From Thalassia testudinum (lineage: Eukaryota > Streptophyta > Magnoliopsida > Alismatales > Hydrocharitaceae), in contig JAZHRO010000003.1 of NCBI GenBank assembly GCA_037157565.1, forward strand, positions 39,631,001-39,695,000: DNA of 64,000 bases, given 5' to 3'. Below, in pieces: positions 11,090-23,519 of the stretch. The position numbers and the translations under genes are program-made. Under the pieces are notes generated by a model that saw only the letters and a program-made list of their open reading frames with translations, ran no database searches and was not told where the DNA came from. Within the stretch, counting starts at the first letter, position 1, and the number at the start of each line of letters is the position of its first letter.

Positions 11090-13550
11090 TTTGGAATAAC
11101 AGGTCGCCTCTTGTTAAGCGCAAAATTTAATGCCTTTAGCCGAGCAGAAAGTGGTCATGGAGAAGGAGTGGTTAAATCAATGGAATTTTGTAAAACAAGC
11201 ACCTTGATCATTAGTCTGGTTGGTCCAACTAGGTGCTTCTTTAGATCAACAGGTTGATGATGCAACCAAAACCCTATCAATCTGGTGGGTTGTTGGATGT
11301 GGATCAAGAGATACGAAGCCCACTAGATGCTATGAGGCTCCAGAAGATATGGAAGTGAAGATCCAGGGTTTGACTAAGTCCAATCAACCTGGTCAGAGTA
11401 GTGATCCTCGAAAGTAAATGGATCTATGGAGGATGTAGGAACCTAATAAGAGTGATCAGAGAAAGATGGGACGTGATTAGTACTCTGATCAAGGTCTGAA
11501 ACTGGATCAAAATGTGGAGAAGAATCATGTGCGACCGGATCATCGAGAGGAGAATCAAAGTAAAAATTGATTCTGATGGCAGGTCGAGGTTGGGATTGGA
11601 TTTGAGAAGGTTCAATATGTGGATCAGAAGAAGTGGCTTCAATGAAAACTATGTGAGTTGAGGGCTCCTCTAGAAAGGATTCAGAAGTAGGTTCATTTAG
11701 AAATTCCTCATAATACCCATCAAAATCAAAGGTAAATGCTTGAGGAGTTCTTACAGGATCATGGAAAACTAAGTCAAGAAAAGATTTGAACTCGAGAATG
11801 CAGACACTCTTGGCACTTGCTTCTCACTCCTAAAGATTAAAAAGGAATGATTCCATCTCAATGGAACATGATTTTGAATCAATGATTTTGGGATCAGGGA
11901 CTTCAGAGTCAGAGAATGGATCATGGATGCTCAGGTGGTAGATTGGTTAATATTTGTCAAGAAAGAAACGATCTCTAAGATCATAGTAGGATTCGAAATC
12001 ATTGGAGAACTTGCGAAGGTCATGTTTTGAATTTGATTCAAGATCAGAGGTTCCACCACAGAATGGATCAAGTGGTGTAGAAGCAACAACTTGACTTGGA
12101 TCTAACTTATTATCATATTCCACGCTTAAAAAGGTATCCTTATTAGGCATAGGCTTGGGTTCTTGGCTCTTAGTGTAAACCCAATCGATTTCCAACTCTT
12201 CCAACTACTCGATTTTTGTATCATAGATTGGTGTGACTTTTGAAAAATCAATTCATTTCTCTGAAAAGGTTCGAGAGGTATATTCGTCAATTATGGGCCT
12301 AGAATCATAATTCAAATTTGAAATCTGTATTTCAACACATGGGGCCTCATAATTATCCCAAATAGGCTTGAATCTAGATTCTAAGTTAATGGTAAGGGTT
12401 TGATCACTAGAATCTAGGTTGGGCTCTATTGGGATGTTAGAGTCATTCTCAGGAATCACCTTAATAGGATAAGGCTCGAGATTTACATTCTTGAGAAGTT
12501 TTATTTTTAGCTTATCATCACAGGTGTTGGGGAAATCTAAGCTTGATGGACCAGCTTCCTGGTTTCCTAAGATTGGTTCAAAATTGGGAACACCTGCAAT
12601 TGGATCCTCCCAACCCTCATCAAGATCAAGAATGTCAATTGCTATAAAGTTTTAGTCAGAATTAATTTGGGTTGGGGGTCCACCATAACCTTGATTCTCG
12701 ACCTAGGGATTTAGGAATTATTGATCATTAGTGTTGCTCTAAGGTGTCCCATTATCCTTAGACGGGTATTTTTGATTAATGCCTTCATATAATGCATCCA
12801 ATGCTATACCACGTGTCTTCATGAGATCTTGGTGCTTTTCGAAAAGTATGGGGTTTGACAAACATTGTAGATACTCATTGTCATGTAATTTCCTCAATTT
12901 GAAATATTCTCGTAAGAGATCATCTGGGGTTGAACCATGTATCATTTGGGAAAAAATCATCTGAGCTTGGATAAAAATGAATTTTGATGTGAAATTAACT
13001 TGAATCTCCCCAAATGGATTTGTGGATCTAGAATACTCTTCATGATTTTTGTAAGCATCCTCAATCATGTTCTCTTTTATGCTCATTTGGGACTCAGGTT
13101 TCCTAAACACTTTTCCAAACTTGTCAGGTTGTATTTTTGAATCAAGTGGTGGAACCAAGATGTACAATCCAACTCAAGATCGGATTGGAACTTGATAGGT
13201 TTGAAAGAAATTCCCAAGAAGATCCAATGTGGTCTCTTCGGTAAAAAACCTAATGACCTTCCTGTGTATGTGCTCTAGAGAAAAGATGAGGGATTCAAAA
13301 TTATTTGGACCCAATCAAGGAACCCATAGATTTTTCGATGACTAAGGAAGTTTTGATGCGGATGATAACTCTGAATCAGAAATTCGCACACTCGAGAAAT
13401 ACCTGGGCAGCCAGGAAGGGAGAGCCACTCAAACATCCCTACATGGTAGAGCATCCCCATAGGTTACAAGGTTTCCCCCACCCGACCTTCCTTGTCGCTG
13501 TAGTTCTAGGTAGGCCAGAATGTATGAAATTAAGACCTTAAGTCTACCAC
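11090..13550 (-). pseudogene. E2 acidic coding sequence of unknown function, broken
   Basis: Not recognised. On the minus strand a frame of about 800 codons, interrupted by several stops and at least one frame change, runs from near 13550 to near 11090. Pieces include LPGCPGISRVCEFLIQSYHP (13420 region), ILVPPLDSKIQPDKFGKVFR then EYLQCLSNPILFEKHQD and INQKYPSKDNG (13167-12739), EELEIDWVY...PNKDTFLS (12204-11947) and a tail LHHQPVDLKKHLVGPTRLM. It is rich in Asp, Glu and Ser, with no visible CCHC, RT or IN motif. E3 carries a homologue with the same order. The extreme end, ALNFALNKRRPVI, resembles the sequence just after pol in E4 and E6, as if this gene replaced gag-pol but kept its terminus. 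Confidence 0.55.
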
Positions 13551-14337
13551 TTTTATTTCTAATTTGTGCCTTGGATTTCACTTGATTTAGAAATTGATTT
13601 GATTGTGATCTAATTTGGAGGTTGGTTGGCCCACAATGTAGACCAACCTCACCTGACCTGCCCTAAAGATGGCAGAATGAAATCTAGGTCAAGACCTAGA
13701 AATCAATCTGAATTGACTCTCAAGTTAAGTCGACAAATTTAGGGTTCAAGTGAAATTAGAGCCTGGTTTTTAGGGTTCTTCTTGATTAGATCTTTTCGAA
13801 CAAGGGCTTGGGTAGCACACAAATGCGGGAGGGTTTTCTCTCTTTAATGCTGGCAAATGTGAGCTAACTCTCCAAAACCCTAGTGTTGAAACCCTAGTTG
13901 GCCCCATTTCAAAGCCAATTTAATCTCAAAATGTTGACCTTGGGCTTTAAGCAAGAAGTGTGTCTGCTTAATGAGATTTAGAAATTAAGTGTAGTCCCCA
14001 AAAGGTACAGGAAATTAGAATGGGGAATATCTAATCAGAATCATCTCAAGCTTCAATCAGATATTGATTTTTTCGCAAATCAAGAAACTTGCCTTTTAAA
14101 TGATGATTACTATGAAAATAAGGCAAGTGATTCCCAATTGATTTGTTTCCCTTTTATCTTCCCAAGATTAGAATGTTGATTCGGGAAGAACAGAAAAGTT
14201 ACCTGCCTTGGAGTGGTTGTTTTGCACGGAAGTTCACCTGGTGAAGTACCTCACAAAATCACAAGAAACAAACAAGGGCAAGCTAGTGCTCAGATATAAT
14301 CAGATAGAAACATGAATAGAAGTGAATTGTGCGTTGC
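13551..14337 (-). other. E2 leader between PBS and acidic ORF; no gene seen
   Basis: AT-rich, with stretches similar to the E3 leader (for example cttgggtagcacacaaatg at 13808 and 36073). No coding potential is apparent. Confidence 0.5.
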
Positions 14338-14355
14338 TCCCCGGCAACGGTGCCA
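14338..14355 (-). promoter_or_regulatory. E2 primer binding site, tRNA-Asp
   Basis: The plus strand tccccggcaacggtgcca matches the tRNA-Asp 3' end at 17 of 18 positions. It is 3 bp from the LTR edge at 14359. Confidence 0.9.
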
Positions 14356-14358
14356 AAA

Positions 14359-17041
14359 TGTTGAAAGGGCCTCTCTAGAGTTTAAATGTGCCTCATTGTA
14401 GTAAAGTCTCCTAAATCACTTAATCAACAAATAAAATTTATAGCTCAAAAGCCTAAATGAAGTTTGAGGTCAAACACAGGGAGCAAGGAGGAATTCACAT
14501 GCTAATCTGAATTAAATATAAATGAGCGTAATAAATGAACCACCAAAAAGATTTTTCAATGAATATTATTGTGTCACATTAACTATTCAATGATGATCAA
14601 TGTATCTAGAGATAAAAATATACCTAGAACAAAATAATGGTGATTTAGATCACCAATTATTAGCCTAAGCACTTGTATATCAATTACTCAATAATGTCAA
14701 AAAAATGAACAGTACTTAGACATCTGATTTAGGAATCAGATGACTTAACTGTCGCCCTCTAAAGTACTCTTCAATCTTCTGATTTTCTTCCACTCCTTCT
14801 TTCTCTTCTCTTGGCACGACCATTCTCTTTGGCTTCTTCCTCTTCTTTCTCTTTTCTTCCTTAACTTTTCCTCCTCTTTTGCCTTTAACTCTCCTTCTCT
14901 TCCCTTTCCTTCCTAGCACACAAGGGACACTTACGGCTAAGTGTTGCACTGGTACTTCAGAGAGCAAAACCCGCCCCTCCCCTGCTCTCTCTCTCTCCTT
15001 CCTCCTCTCTTCTTTTCTTAAACCAATCTTACCGAGTATTCGGGTCGCATACCGGGGTCGAAGGGTGTAGGCATGGGTCGCAGCCGAGGAGTGATAAGGC
15101 TTAGGTTAAGCATGTATGCAAGTAAGGTGCTGGGGACCCAACCCTCATGTATTGGGCGAAGAGCTCTATTGATAAAAACAACTTATGCGTGCTCAGCAAC
15201 TATTCTCCCACCAATGTGGGATGAAATCCCACAGCCTTCTCTTTGAATGCAGTTGCCAGATGGTTCATCTAATTGAAGGTGAATAGGAGGTGGTCCACTC
15301 CAATTAACATGCTAGTCATGAACCTAGGTGTCTTCTACGTCACCTAGAGATGGCATTTGGAACTGCAATAGTAAGAACACTTGCGTGGAGCTCTTCGAAG
15401 TAGCTCCATCAATGGCAGGGTTGACCTCTGCACTTGAAAACACAAATAAGGCCTTTCGGCTACATCAAACAAGTTCAGTAGCTCTACCGTGGGATGGCAA
15501 ATGTGGTGGTATGCATGGTGGTTGGACAAAGGTGGGATGTGAGTGCAAAGGTTGGTTTGTTCGAGGGTTTGCATGAGTGGATGGAATGGGAAACAAAGAT
15601 GGGGATTCCTTGTAGGTGGATGAGGCAGAGGTGTAGGGGGTTTCAACGAGGTGTGTTGTGTGGTGGAATGATGGGAAGGCCTCGTCGGAGGGTGGCCGAA
15701 GATGGGGAAGATGAAGGGCGAATGGCGGCGTCGAGGGGTGTTTATGGCTCTTGAGAATGGGGAATAAAGCTAAGGTACTAAATAAACCTAACCAACCTAA
15801 CTTAGTTGGACGAAACGGGGGGAATGGCACCAGCTATGGTCTGGTCGACGCCATTGAAGGAGAAGCCTTTTGTGGTAAGAGTGGTGAGGATAGAAAGAGG
15901 GAGATAGCATTTGCTGGTACCAGAAGACACGGATGATCGTGGGAAGAAGGAATCCGCACTCTATGGACAATGAGAGTGGATGAGGAAGGTAGATGGATGG
16001 GCTCACCGGTGTTGGTGGAGATGGAGGTCGAGGAGATGGGAAGAAGAGGGAACCGGCCTCCAAACCAAGCTAAGTGGTAAGGCATACCATGGGTGTGCTT
16101 TTATAGGCCATAGGGTCGATCTTCAAGCTTGGAAACAAGCTTGAGAGATTCACAAATTAAAGAATAGATTTAGGATTTCCATGAGTTCTCAAGGACTCTT
16201 GGACGAATTACGAAGATAATGGAAGAGCTTAGATGGGAGGGGATCTCCTGAGGAGTTTCCCATCCAATTTTGGAAGAGTTTCTCCATGAAATCACAGAGA
16301 AAACCCTGATTGAAGGTCGGATACTGAATGGTTCACATGGCCATGGTGGCAGGGACCTTAGTTTGAGGAAGACAACGAAGTTAGTGTGTTATTTGGAAGG
16401 ATTTCAAAAGTTAGGGGCCATTGTGTGATTAGAAGTGTGTTTGGACTTAAATGCAAACTAGGTCAGGGTAATCTCTGATTGGGCTCAAATTTTTGTACAA
16501 ACCTAATTTAGACCCAAGGAGCATGATGGTGAAGTTGAATTTAGGTTTTGACTAAGTTTGACTTGATAATTTGCATAGAAACCCAAATTAGGGCAACTAT
16601 CCAACTGTGACTCTATTTTAGGCCAAAATGGGTTCCAATAATCAAAGCAAAGGTACCAAATCTTAAGGAACATTCCTCGATGATTTTTAGAACATTTAGG
16701 TGAATTTTATCTTGACCATAACCTCAGTTATTAAAGTAGGTCTGGTGTTAGGGTTTCAGATGTCATTTAATTCTCGAAACGCATGAAAACCCATTTCTGT
16801 CTGCATGAACCCTCTTATTAAACATTTATGAGCATTTGACCTTTAATTAACCCCTAGGAAACCTATGATTGCTATGTAATTAAGGTATACTATTAAAACC
16901 ACAGTTTTACACCTGTTTTCATGTTAATCTCTCAGAATAGATTTGCAGTGAATTAGGGCTCTTTGGTGGTTATGTAGGAGCATTTATCAATAGATTATAA
17001 CTAATTAAAGATAGATATGGCTAATGATGATGTTATCATCA
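14359..17041 (-). repeat. E2 right (5') LTR, 2.7 kb
   Basis: Starts TGTTGAAAGG beside the PBS and ends ttatcatca at 17041. The U5 tRNA-Asp-like box is at 14394-14408 (35 bp from the edge), the U5 motif gaggtcaaacacagggag at 14466-14483 and the TATA box at 16098-16107. After 17041 the sequence becomes E5 internal DNA, with tcagt as the expected target-duplication copy. Confidence 0.85.
16098..16107 (-). promoter_or_regulatory. TATA box of the E2 right LTR
   Basis: The plus strand reads cttttatagg (minus strand CCTATAAAAG). As the upstream LTR of a minus-strand element, this copy would drive the E2 transcript. Confidence 0.55.
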
Positions 17042-17561
17042 TCAGTTGTTCAGAGCCCAGCCACACGACCATTCTCTTCTTGCTTCCTTTAGGTAAATCT
17101 TAGATATGGGAAGCCACCTACTTAGAAAAAACAAATAAAGAAAGAAAAACACAAGAAAAAGAAGAAAAAGAAAGAAAAAGGAGAAAAATAAAATAAAATA
17201 AGCCACACTTCACCACATGAGTATGGCTAGCAAGTGGTCAGTGGTAATAGCTCTTTTACTGGTTGTCTAGAACCTAGCTCACAAAAATGCACAACTAATT
17301 CCTAAAACACATAGGGAAGAAGCGGGGAAGTAGAATAAACCAGGGAGATGTACACTAGGCTCGCCCTTGTGTTGACACCGTAAAAAAAAAAAAGAGACCA
17401 AGCCACCTATTGGGTAGATAAACCTTTTGGCAGAAACTCTTCAGGTCACGTAGGGTCATAGAAAACTGACTTCCATTCTAATGGTCGCCTAGTGAGTCTA
17501 TCGCCTTTCACAAGATTCTTAGAAGTTAAAGTTCTTTTCACATCTTTGGTGGGTTGGTTAG
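17042..17561 (+). mobile_element. E5 fragment: 3' noncoding region of a plus-strand Athila-type element
   Basis: Read on the plus strand this is the inverted counterpart of the 3' noncoding region of E4 around 19850-19270. Shared landmarks, inverted, include gtaggtggcttcc (19764), gtggctaggctctg, the gtgaacacaaggg region (19508) and gatagactcactca (19376). It is cut on the left by E2 and on the right by E4. The continuation is at 40557. It includes an A-rich tract (17128-17200). Confidence 0.7.
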
Positions 17562-19033
17562 TGACACGCTATGGACGTGTTTGTTTAACAGTGTCGCTGT
17601 AGCTCGCATTCGCTGCGTCGATTTTAAATATAGAAATGGATTTGAGTCTGAGTGTCATACACAAGGAAGCGTGAAACTAGGTTTTTCTACCACTTATTTG
17701 TCACGAAAATGGTGGGTCTTTTGCTTGCACGAGAAAATGCAAGAGAAAAGCAAGTAAGAGAGAGAGAAAGAGAGAGTGAGTAGGGTTAGACTTCTTTTAA
17801 GTCATGGCATTCAATTAGATCAAGATGAAAGCACATCAATACTATATTTAACAAGTAACTCAAGTTTTACAATTAAAACACTAGATAAATGCTTATGCAC
17901 AAGTAAAGTAATGCTAAGCTAGACAGAGATAGAGAACGAGAAAGGAGACGATGAGGTGGCCTCAGCGGTGGAGGAGGGCTCTGTCAGTAGCTCGTCGACT
18001 CTGGTGATTACAAAAGTGTGCTAATGGTGGCTAGGAGTGGGGTAGAGCACTTGCAAGTGTATTGAATGCATTACATGGGTAGTTGGAAGGGGTTTATATA
18101 TTAAGAGGGGTTTCTATTTTAAGTATGGGCTTTAGCGACATCCAAAACATTGCTAAACCCTTGCCAAAACCGTCGGTGTAGCCCTTTGCCCGCTAGTCAC
18201 ATGCACACACTGTTCTTCTTCTCCTTCATGATCCACATGCGGCTGCTGAGGATCGTCCGATCAAAGATCGGACGATTGAGACTGCGCATGGAGCGTGCTT
18301 TCAGATTGTGCCTCATGAGCACTGTGTGCGTGCGTTATCACCCACGTCTGGAGTGAGTGTCGGCGATCGCGCAGCATCGCTTACATCCGTGCCGTTCAAT
18401 TGTACATGTGCAGCTGTAATCTCGCGTGCCTCGCGATCGCTCGAATTTGAGGTACAACGGGTGCCTTGAACCCGCTCCACTCAGCACGAGGGTGAGGCAT
18501 GCACCGCTGTACGACATCCTAGCATGGTGTTGGCTAGCATTGGATGAAGATCCAACGATAGTGCTCTGCTATAATTCGTGGGCGCTGCGGATGTCGGGGT
18601 AAGGGGTGTGCGCTCCCAGCCATCCGATTTGCTGATTGGACAGCTTAAAGTTGCTGAGCGTGGTGCAGTAGTGCTGCACTGTAGGCGACGGGCGCAGCGA
18701 TGGCGCCACAAGGCACTTCGTGGTCGTTGATCATCAGATTAACGATTAGAACTTCTTGGGCCATTTGTAGGAGCTCTAGATGTCGGATTTGGCCGATTTT
18801 GAGTCTGTTGGACTCCAGTCATCGTTCTAAATCCATCCATGCTGTCCAATTTCTCATTTGAGGCCTATTTTGGCATGAACTTTTGCAAATGGCCATTAAT
18901 ACTAGTTTATAAGTGATCTTAACATGCGATGCATGTAATGCTCCCATGCCCATTCATGATGTGATATTTGTGCATATTATCTTTAAGTAAACCCTAATTG
19001 GTAGAATTATTACTCCAAAATGTAGTGTTATCA
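17562..19033 (-). repeat. E4 left (3') LTR, 1.47 kb
   Basis: TGACACGC at the left edge, ttatca at 19033. It matches 39496-40556, but the right copy lacks about 400 bp corresponding to roughly 18560-18970. A TATA-like tttatatatta (18093-18103, minus strand) is present. A perfect inverted repeat with 11 bp arms lies at 18252-18276. The U5 box gtcgctgtagc (17593-17603) is 31 bp from the edge. Confidence 0.85.
18093..18103 (-). promoter_or_regulatory. TATA-like box of the E4 LTR
   Basis: The plus strand reads ggtttatatattaag; the minus strand gives TAATATATAAA. Promoter activity is inferred from position only. Confidence 0.4.
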
Positions 19034-19050
19034 TATGCCCACGCTTACTC
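19034..19050 (-). promoter_or_regulatory. E4 terminal polypurine tract
   Basis: The minus strand reads GGAGTAAGCGTGGGCATA directly before the LTR. It is less purine-pure than those of E2, E3 and E6. Confidence 0.6.
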
Positions 19051-20459
19051 CTTTCTAGTTCCTAGAAAGTTTCATCCTAGTCATTATTCTCAATCAGAAT
19101 TCAGGAAGTGATTACTTAGACGTTTTGTTACTTGTCAACAGGAGGAAATATACTAAGATCATGATCTACAGAGACTAAATAGTACTCAGGTGTCTGCCCA
19201 AATGTGAATCACTTGAATCCTTGCTTTGAGGCATATACATATTTTTTCTTTTCATCTTTTCTCATTTTTTTGGGATTTTGGAGTTGAGAGTGTGTTGGCA
19301 ACTTTTTAAGGCTACGTAGCCCACCCAAAACTCGCAGAAAGCTCTAAGTGCTAAGTATCTTAGGGTGAAGATCGTGATAGACTCACTCAATGGTAATTTA
19401 GACAGAGTTCGGGTTTCGACTCCCCTAGGTGACCGGACAAGGAAGTGTTTGCGTGAAGGTGTATCTGTCCGATCAGTAGCTTTCTCCCTACTTTTATTTT
19501 ATTTGGGGTGAACACAAGGGTGTTTCCAGTGTATATCTCCTAAGATTGCTCTACTTCCTTGCTTCTTCCTTAAGTGCTTTGGATCTTTTTGTGCATTTAG
19601 TGAGCTGGGCTATGGACAATCGGCCAATGGGCTATTACCCATGACCACTTGCTAGCCATACTCATGCAGTGAAGTGTGGCTTAGTTTGTTCTCTTTTTTC
19701 TTCTTTTATATTATTATTTATTTTTTCTTTTTCTCTTTTTTTTTTTTTTCTGTTGTTGTTTAGTAGGTGGCTTCCTTGATCTCAAATTTACCTAGAGGCA
19801 ATAAAAAGAAAGTAGTCCTGTGGCTAGGCTCTGGACAACCAGCCAATGGGTTGTTACCCACGACCACTTGTCAGCCATACCATTCTAGGGGGTTCATTAG
19901 CTACCCAATTTCTATCATAATCTCCAAGGAGTGAGTCAGTGCAAAAATGTGTGCAGATGCTTAGACTAAAGTCCCTTCGAGTCAGAGGGCAGATTGATAA
20001 GTCATATACTATCACCCAATTTTATTGGTGAATTAAAATAAATTAAGGTTGTAAGGATTTGAGGCTAAATCCATATTTTAGTGGACACCAGGGCTAATTA
20101 AGCCTGAAGGCTTGAGAAGTCTAAGTGTTCAGGTTCCTTTCTTAGTATTTACTACTATTGACAAGTTCCTAATGCCCAAATTTTCTTCTAGAATTCATCA
20201 TTTTTTTTCATTTTATTTTTATTTTTTGGTTTTATAGAGACTGATAAAATGAACTCAAAACATGCAAATTACCACCCCCCTATGCTTAAGTTGGACAATG
20301 TCCTCAATAACAAATCACTTACATGCAAAGGGGTACAGAAAGAGATCACCTGAGTTGAGCACTGTTCATGATCAATCTGAATCGTCTGGGTTGCCTCCTA
20401 AGAAGTGCTAAGTTTAACGCCTTTGGCTGGGCGATGCTTCGTGTCAACCCTCAATGAGG
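19051..20459 (-). other. E4 3' noncoding region
   Basis: No gene seen. It contains a T-rich tract (19731-19750) and two related stretches, ctatggacaatcggccaatgg (19611) and ctctggacaaccagccaatgg (19828), each followed by a ccatgaccacttgc-like or acgaccacttgtc-like segment and gccatac: a roughly 217 bp direct duplication. The internal polypurine-like motif (20271-20310) lies here. Near 20400-20440 a coding-strand stretch LNLALLRRQP marks the end of the pol region. Confidence 0.55.
20271..20310 (-). promoter_or_regulatory. E4 internal polypurine-like motif
   Basis: The plus strand reads accacccccctatgctt, then ggacaatgtcctcaat. It is the E4 version of the motif in E2, E3 and E6, about 1.24 kb upstream of the terminal tract. 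Confidence 0.5.
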
Positions 20460-22238
20460 GTGACAACTTCCTTTGGGGGAACCTAGGCAAAGAAGCGCTT
20501 CAGTCTCTGACCGTTTACTGAGAAAGTGTGCCTGGTGTTAGGATCTGCAATCTCTACCGCCCCATTGGAATAGGGTTTGACCACCCAATACAGTCTTGTC
20601 AACTTGGATCGGAGCTTCTCGGGAAAAAGTTTAAGTCGGGCGTCAAAAAGCTAGACTTGCTGGTTAGGCTTGAATGTCTTTCTATGGATGAGTCGGTCGT
20701 GGATGGCTTTCATCTTCCCCTTGTAAAGCCGACTATTATCAAAGGCATCCCGCCAAATTTCCTCGAGCTCGGAGAGTTGGAGTGTCCTTTACGCACCAGC
20801 TAACTGAGAATCCATGTTGCGCTGCTTAACAACCCAGTAAGCCCAGTGTTCCAACTCAACAGGAAGGTGGCAAGCCTTGCCAAAGACCAGGCGATAAGGC
20901 AACATGCCTATCGTGGTCTTGAAAGCGATCTTTTATGCCGACAGAGCATCATCCAATCATGCGGACCAGTCCTTCCTATCAGGTCCCACGGTCTTCTATA
21001 GAATGTTCTTAATTTGTCTGTTGGAGACCTCAATTTTCCCATTTAGTTTGCAGATGATACGGGGTGGCAATGAGGTGGGTAACGCCGTATTTTCTGAGTA
21101 GGGCATGGAATTGGGCGTGGATAAAATGACTTCCACCATTACTGATCATGGCCTTTGATATTCCAAATTGAGAAAAGATATTCTACTTAATAAAGACCAT
21201 GATAGCCTTATGATCACAACGATGGGTGGAGACAGCTTCAATCCATTTGGAGACATAGTCCATAGAGACCAAGATGTACTCAAAGTCGTTCGATGGCAGA
21301 AAAGGGCCCATAAAATTAATACCCCAAATGTCGAAGATCTCGATGATTAGAATGGGCTGGAAGGGCATCATTTCTTTTATGGTCATGGTCCACAGAGTCA
21401 GGCAGCGAGAGCAAGTCGTAGCGAAGCTGTGTGCATCCCTGAATAAGGAAGGCCAGGAAAATCTGGACTGCAAAACCTTTGTAGCCATTTTCTTTCCTAA
21501 AAAGTAGCCACCACAAGCTTGGTCATGACAAAAGCATAGCATACTTTGAACTTCATCCTCCGGAATACACCTCCTGATGATTTGCTGGGCACAGAGGCGA
21601 AACAGCATGGGATCATCCCAGAAATTATGCGTGGCTTTAGACAAGAACTTATCCCATTGTTGTTTAGACCAGCTGTGCTGGGTTAGTCCTACTACCAGGT
21701 AGTTGACGATGTCGGCATACCAAGGTAGTTTCCTGTCTTGCATAGCCAGAATTTGCTCATTGGGAAAGGTGTTAGATAAGGGCAAGGAGGGACTAATGTG
21801 GTCTGGGTGGACTCTGGACAGGTGATCGGACACAACATTCTTTGACCTGGCTTTGTCGCAAATTTCCAGGTCAAATTCCTGCAAGAGCAGGATCCATCTG
21901 ATGAGCTTGGGTTTAGCATATTTTTTGGCCAACAAATGCCGGATGGTCGAGCGGTCTGTACAGAAGGTCACGTTGGATCCCATAAGGTAAGTTTGGAACT
22001 TTTCGATTACAAAAGCTATGGCGAGCAATTCTTTCTCCGTGATCGTATAATTTCGTTGGGCCTTGTCCAATGTCTTGCTCGCATAGTAGATCACCACAGG
22101 TTTCTTATCTTGTCTCTATCCCAGGACTGCACTGATGGAAAAGTATAATGCATCACACATGATCTCAAAATCCAGGGACCAGTCTAGGGGCTGTAACACA
22201 GGTGTGGTGGAGACTGATTCCCTTAGAGAATGGTAAGC
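20460..22238 (-). pseudogene. pol: E4 RNase H and integrase, broken
   Basis: RNase H starts near 22170 (MCDALYFSISAVL), with a stop near 22115, then [36 protein letters not shown] and NVVSDHLSRV. Integrase follows, with a zinc-binding HHCC-like region (GKKMATKVLQSRFSWP...CSRC) and a catalytic core where two expected Asp residues read Asn: WGINFMGPF near 21315 and MISNGGSHF near 21150. E6 has WGIDFMGPF and IISDGGTHF at these places. A stop follows MVFIK (21183). The C-terminal part, with [16 protein letters not shown] and VNGQRLKRF, continues to about 20480 with further stops. RNase H would degrade the RNA template and integrase would insert the cDNA; this integrase is predicted to be inactive. 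Confidence 0.85.
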
Positions 22239-23519
22239 TTAGATGCAATTCGGTGTCATGTGGAATACGAAGTCATTGGCTAGAAGGTAGGTCAAGGGTT
22301 TCAGAAGCTTGGAGAAGTCTTTGATGAACCTTCTGTAGAAGCCAACTTGTCCAAGGAATGAGTGGATTTGTTGAACCGAGCTAGGTGGGGGAAGTTTGGA
22401 AATCAAATGAACTTTACCTCGATCCACCACAATGCCCCTATGCGATATGTTGTGACTGAGGACAATTCCTTCTTGAACCATGAAATGGCTCTTTTCCCAC
22501 CTAAACACCAAGTTAACCTCGATACATCGCTTTAGGATTTTTTCCAAGTATCTCAAATAGTGGTCGAATGATTTCCTAAACACTAAGAAATCATCCATAA
22601 AGACCTTTAGGTATTCACCCACCATCTTTGGAAAGATGGCTAGCATAAAATGCTGAAAGGTAGCACGTGCATTGCATAACCCGAATGGCACATGACGGAA
22701 TGCGAGCGTTCCATATGGGCAAGTGAATGTGGCTTTCTCTTGATCTTTAGGAGCAATTGCGACTTGGTTGTATCCTGAATATCCATCCAGGAAGCAAAAA
22801 TATTTCTGCCCTGCTAATCGCTCAAGAATCTGATCAATGAATGGCATGGAGAAATGGTCTTTCTTGGTCACCTCATTGAGCTTCCTGTAATCAATACACA
22901 CCTGCCATGTAGTGGTGGTGCGGGTGGGGATGGATTCGCCATACTCATTGGTGACAATGGTGAGCCCAGCTTTCTTGGGAACCACTTGAGTGGGGCTCAC
23001 GCAGGGGCTATCGGAGATTGGGTAAGTGATGTCAGCATCAAGCCACTTGATGATCTCCTTCTTGATGACCTCCTGCATATTCAGGTTTAATCGTCTCTGC
23101 ATTTGACTGGAAGGTCGGGTCCCATCTTCCAGGTAAATCTTGTCGGTACAATAGGTGGGGCTAATTCCTTTCAAGTCTGAAATAGTCCACCTAGTGGCAG
23201 CCCTATGTTCTAATAGGGTTGCAATCAAGCTAAGTTCCTGATCCTTGGCTAGGTTGGCATTGATAATCACTGGGAAGATCTGGTCAGATCCAAGGAAGAC
23301 GTATTTGAGATTCTCAGGAGGTGGCTTCAACTCAGGTGTGGGAGGGACAACAGTCGACGGAAAGGGCAAAGGTAGGAGTTGATCAACATCAATCTCCTCT
23401 AATGGTGGTGGTTGATGGTAATTGGCTCTGCAAGGGTTAGCGTGCACAAATGGTGACAGGTCAGAAAATTCGTCACAGGGTTGGGTATGATGATTTGGGA
23501 TAGAACTAAGGTAAGGCAT
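22239..23519 (-). pseudogene. pol: E4 reverse transcriptase region, long open frame
   Basis: A 426-codon open stretch with plant Ty3/gypsy reverse transcriptase motifs in order: [52 protein letters not shown], the catalytic FMDDF and GFYRRFIKDFSKLLKPLT. The upstream 120 codons form the linker after protease, with LKYVFLGSDQ and the Athila-like CTDKIYLEDGTRPS. It copies element RNA into cDNA. The frame begins inside the polyprotein, so its Met is not a true start. A stop at 22239 separates it from RNase H. Substitutions in conserved positions (SPCVSPTQ, CNARATFQ) suggest decay. Confidence 0.85.

Larger units (their letters stand above)
7150..17041 (-). mobile_element. E2: non-autonomous Athila-related LTR element (LARD-like)
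   Basis: Two matching LTRs (7150-9515, interrupted by E1; 14359-17041) flank a 4.8 kb internal region with a tRNA-Asp PBS (14338-14355) and a terminal polypurine tract. No gag, protease, reverse transcriptase or integrase motif is present. The internal region holds an acidic coding sequence (about 11090-13550) shared with E3, and 3' modules shared with E3 and E6. The surviving left LTR and the matching part of the right LTR are both 2366 bp. Right of 17041 the sequence is E5 DNA, so E2 is inserted in E5. Mobility would need enzymes in trans, and E6-type elements are the obvious candidates. Confidence 0.8.
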
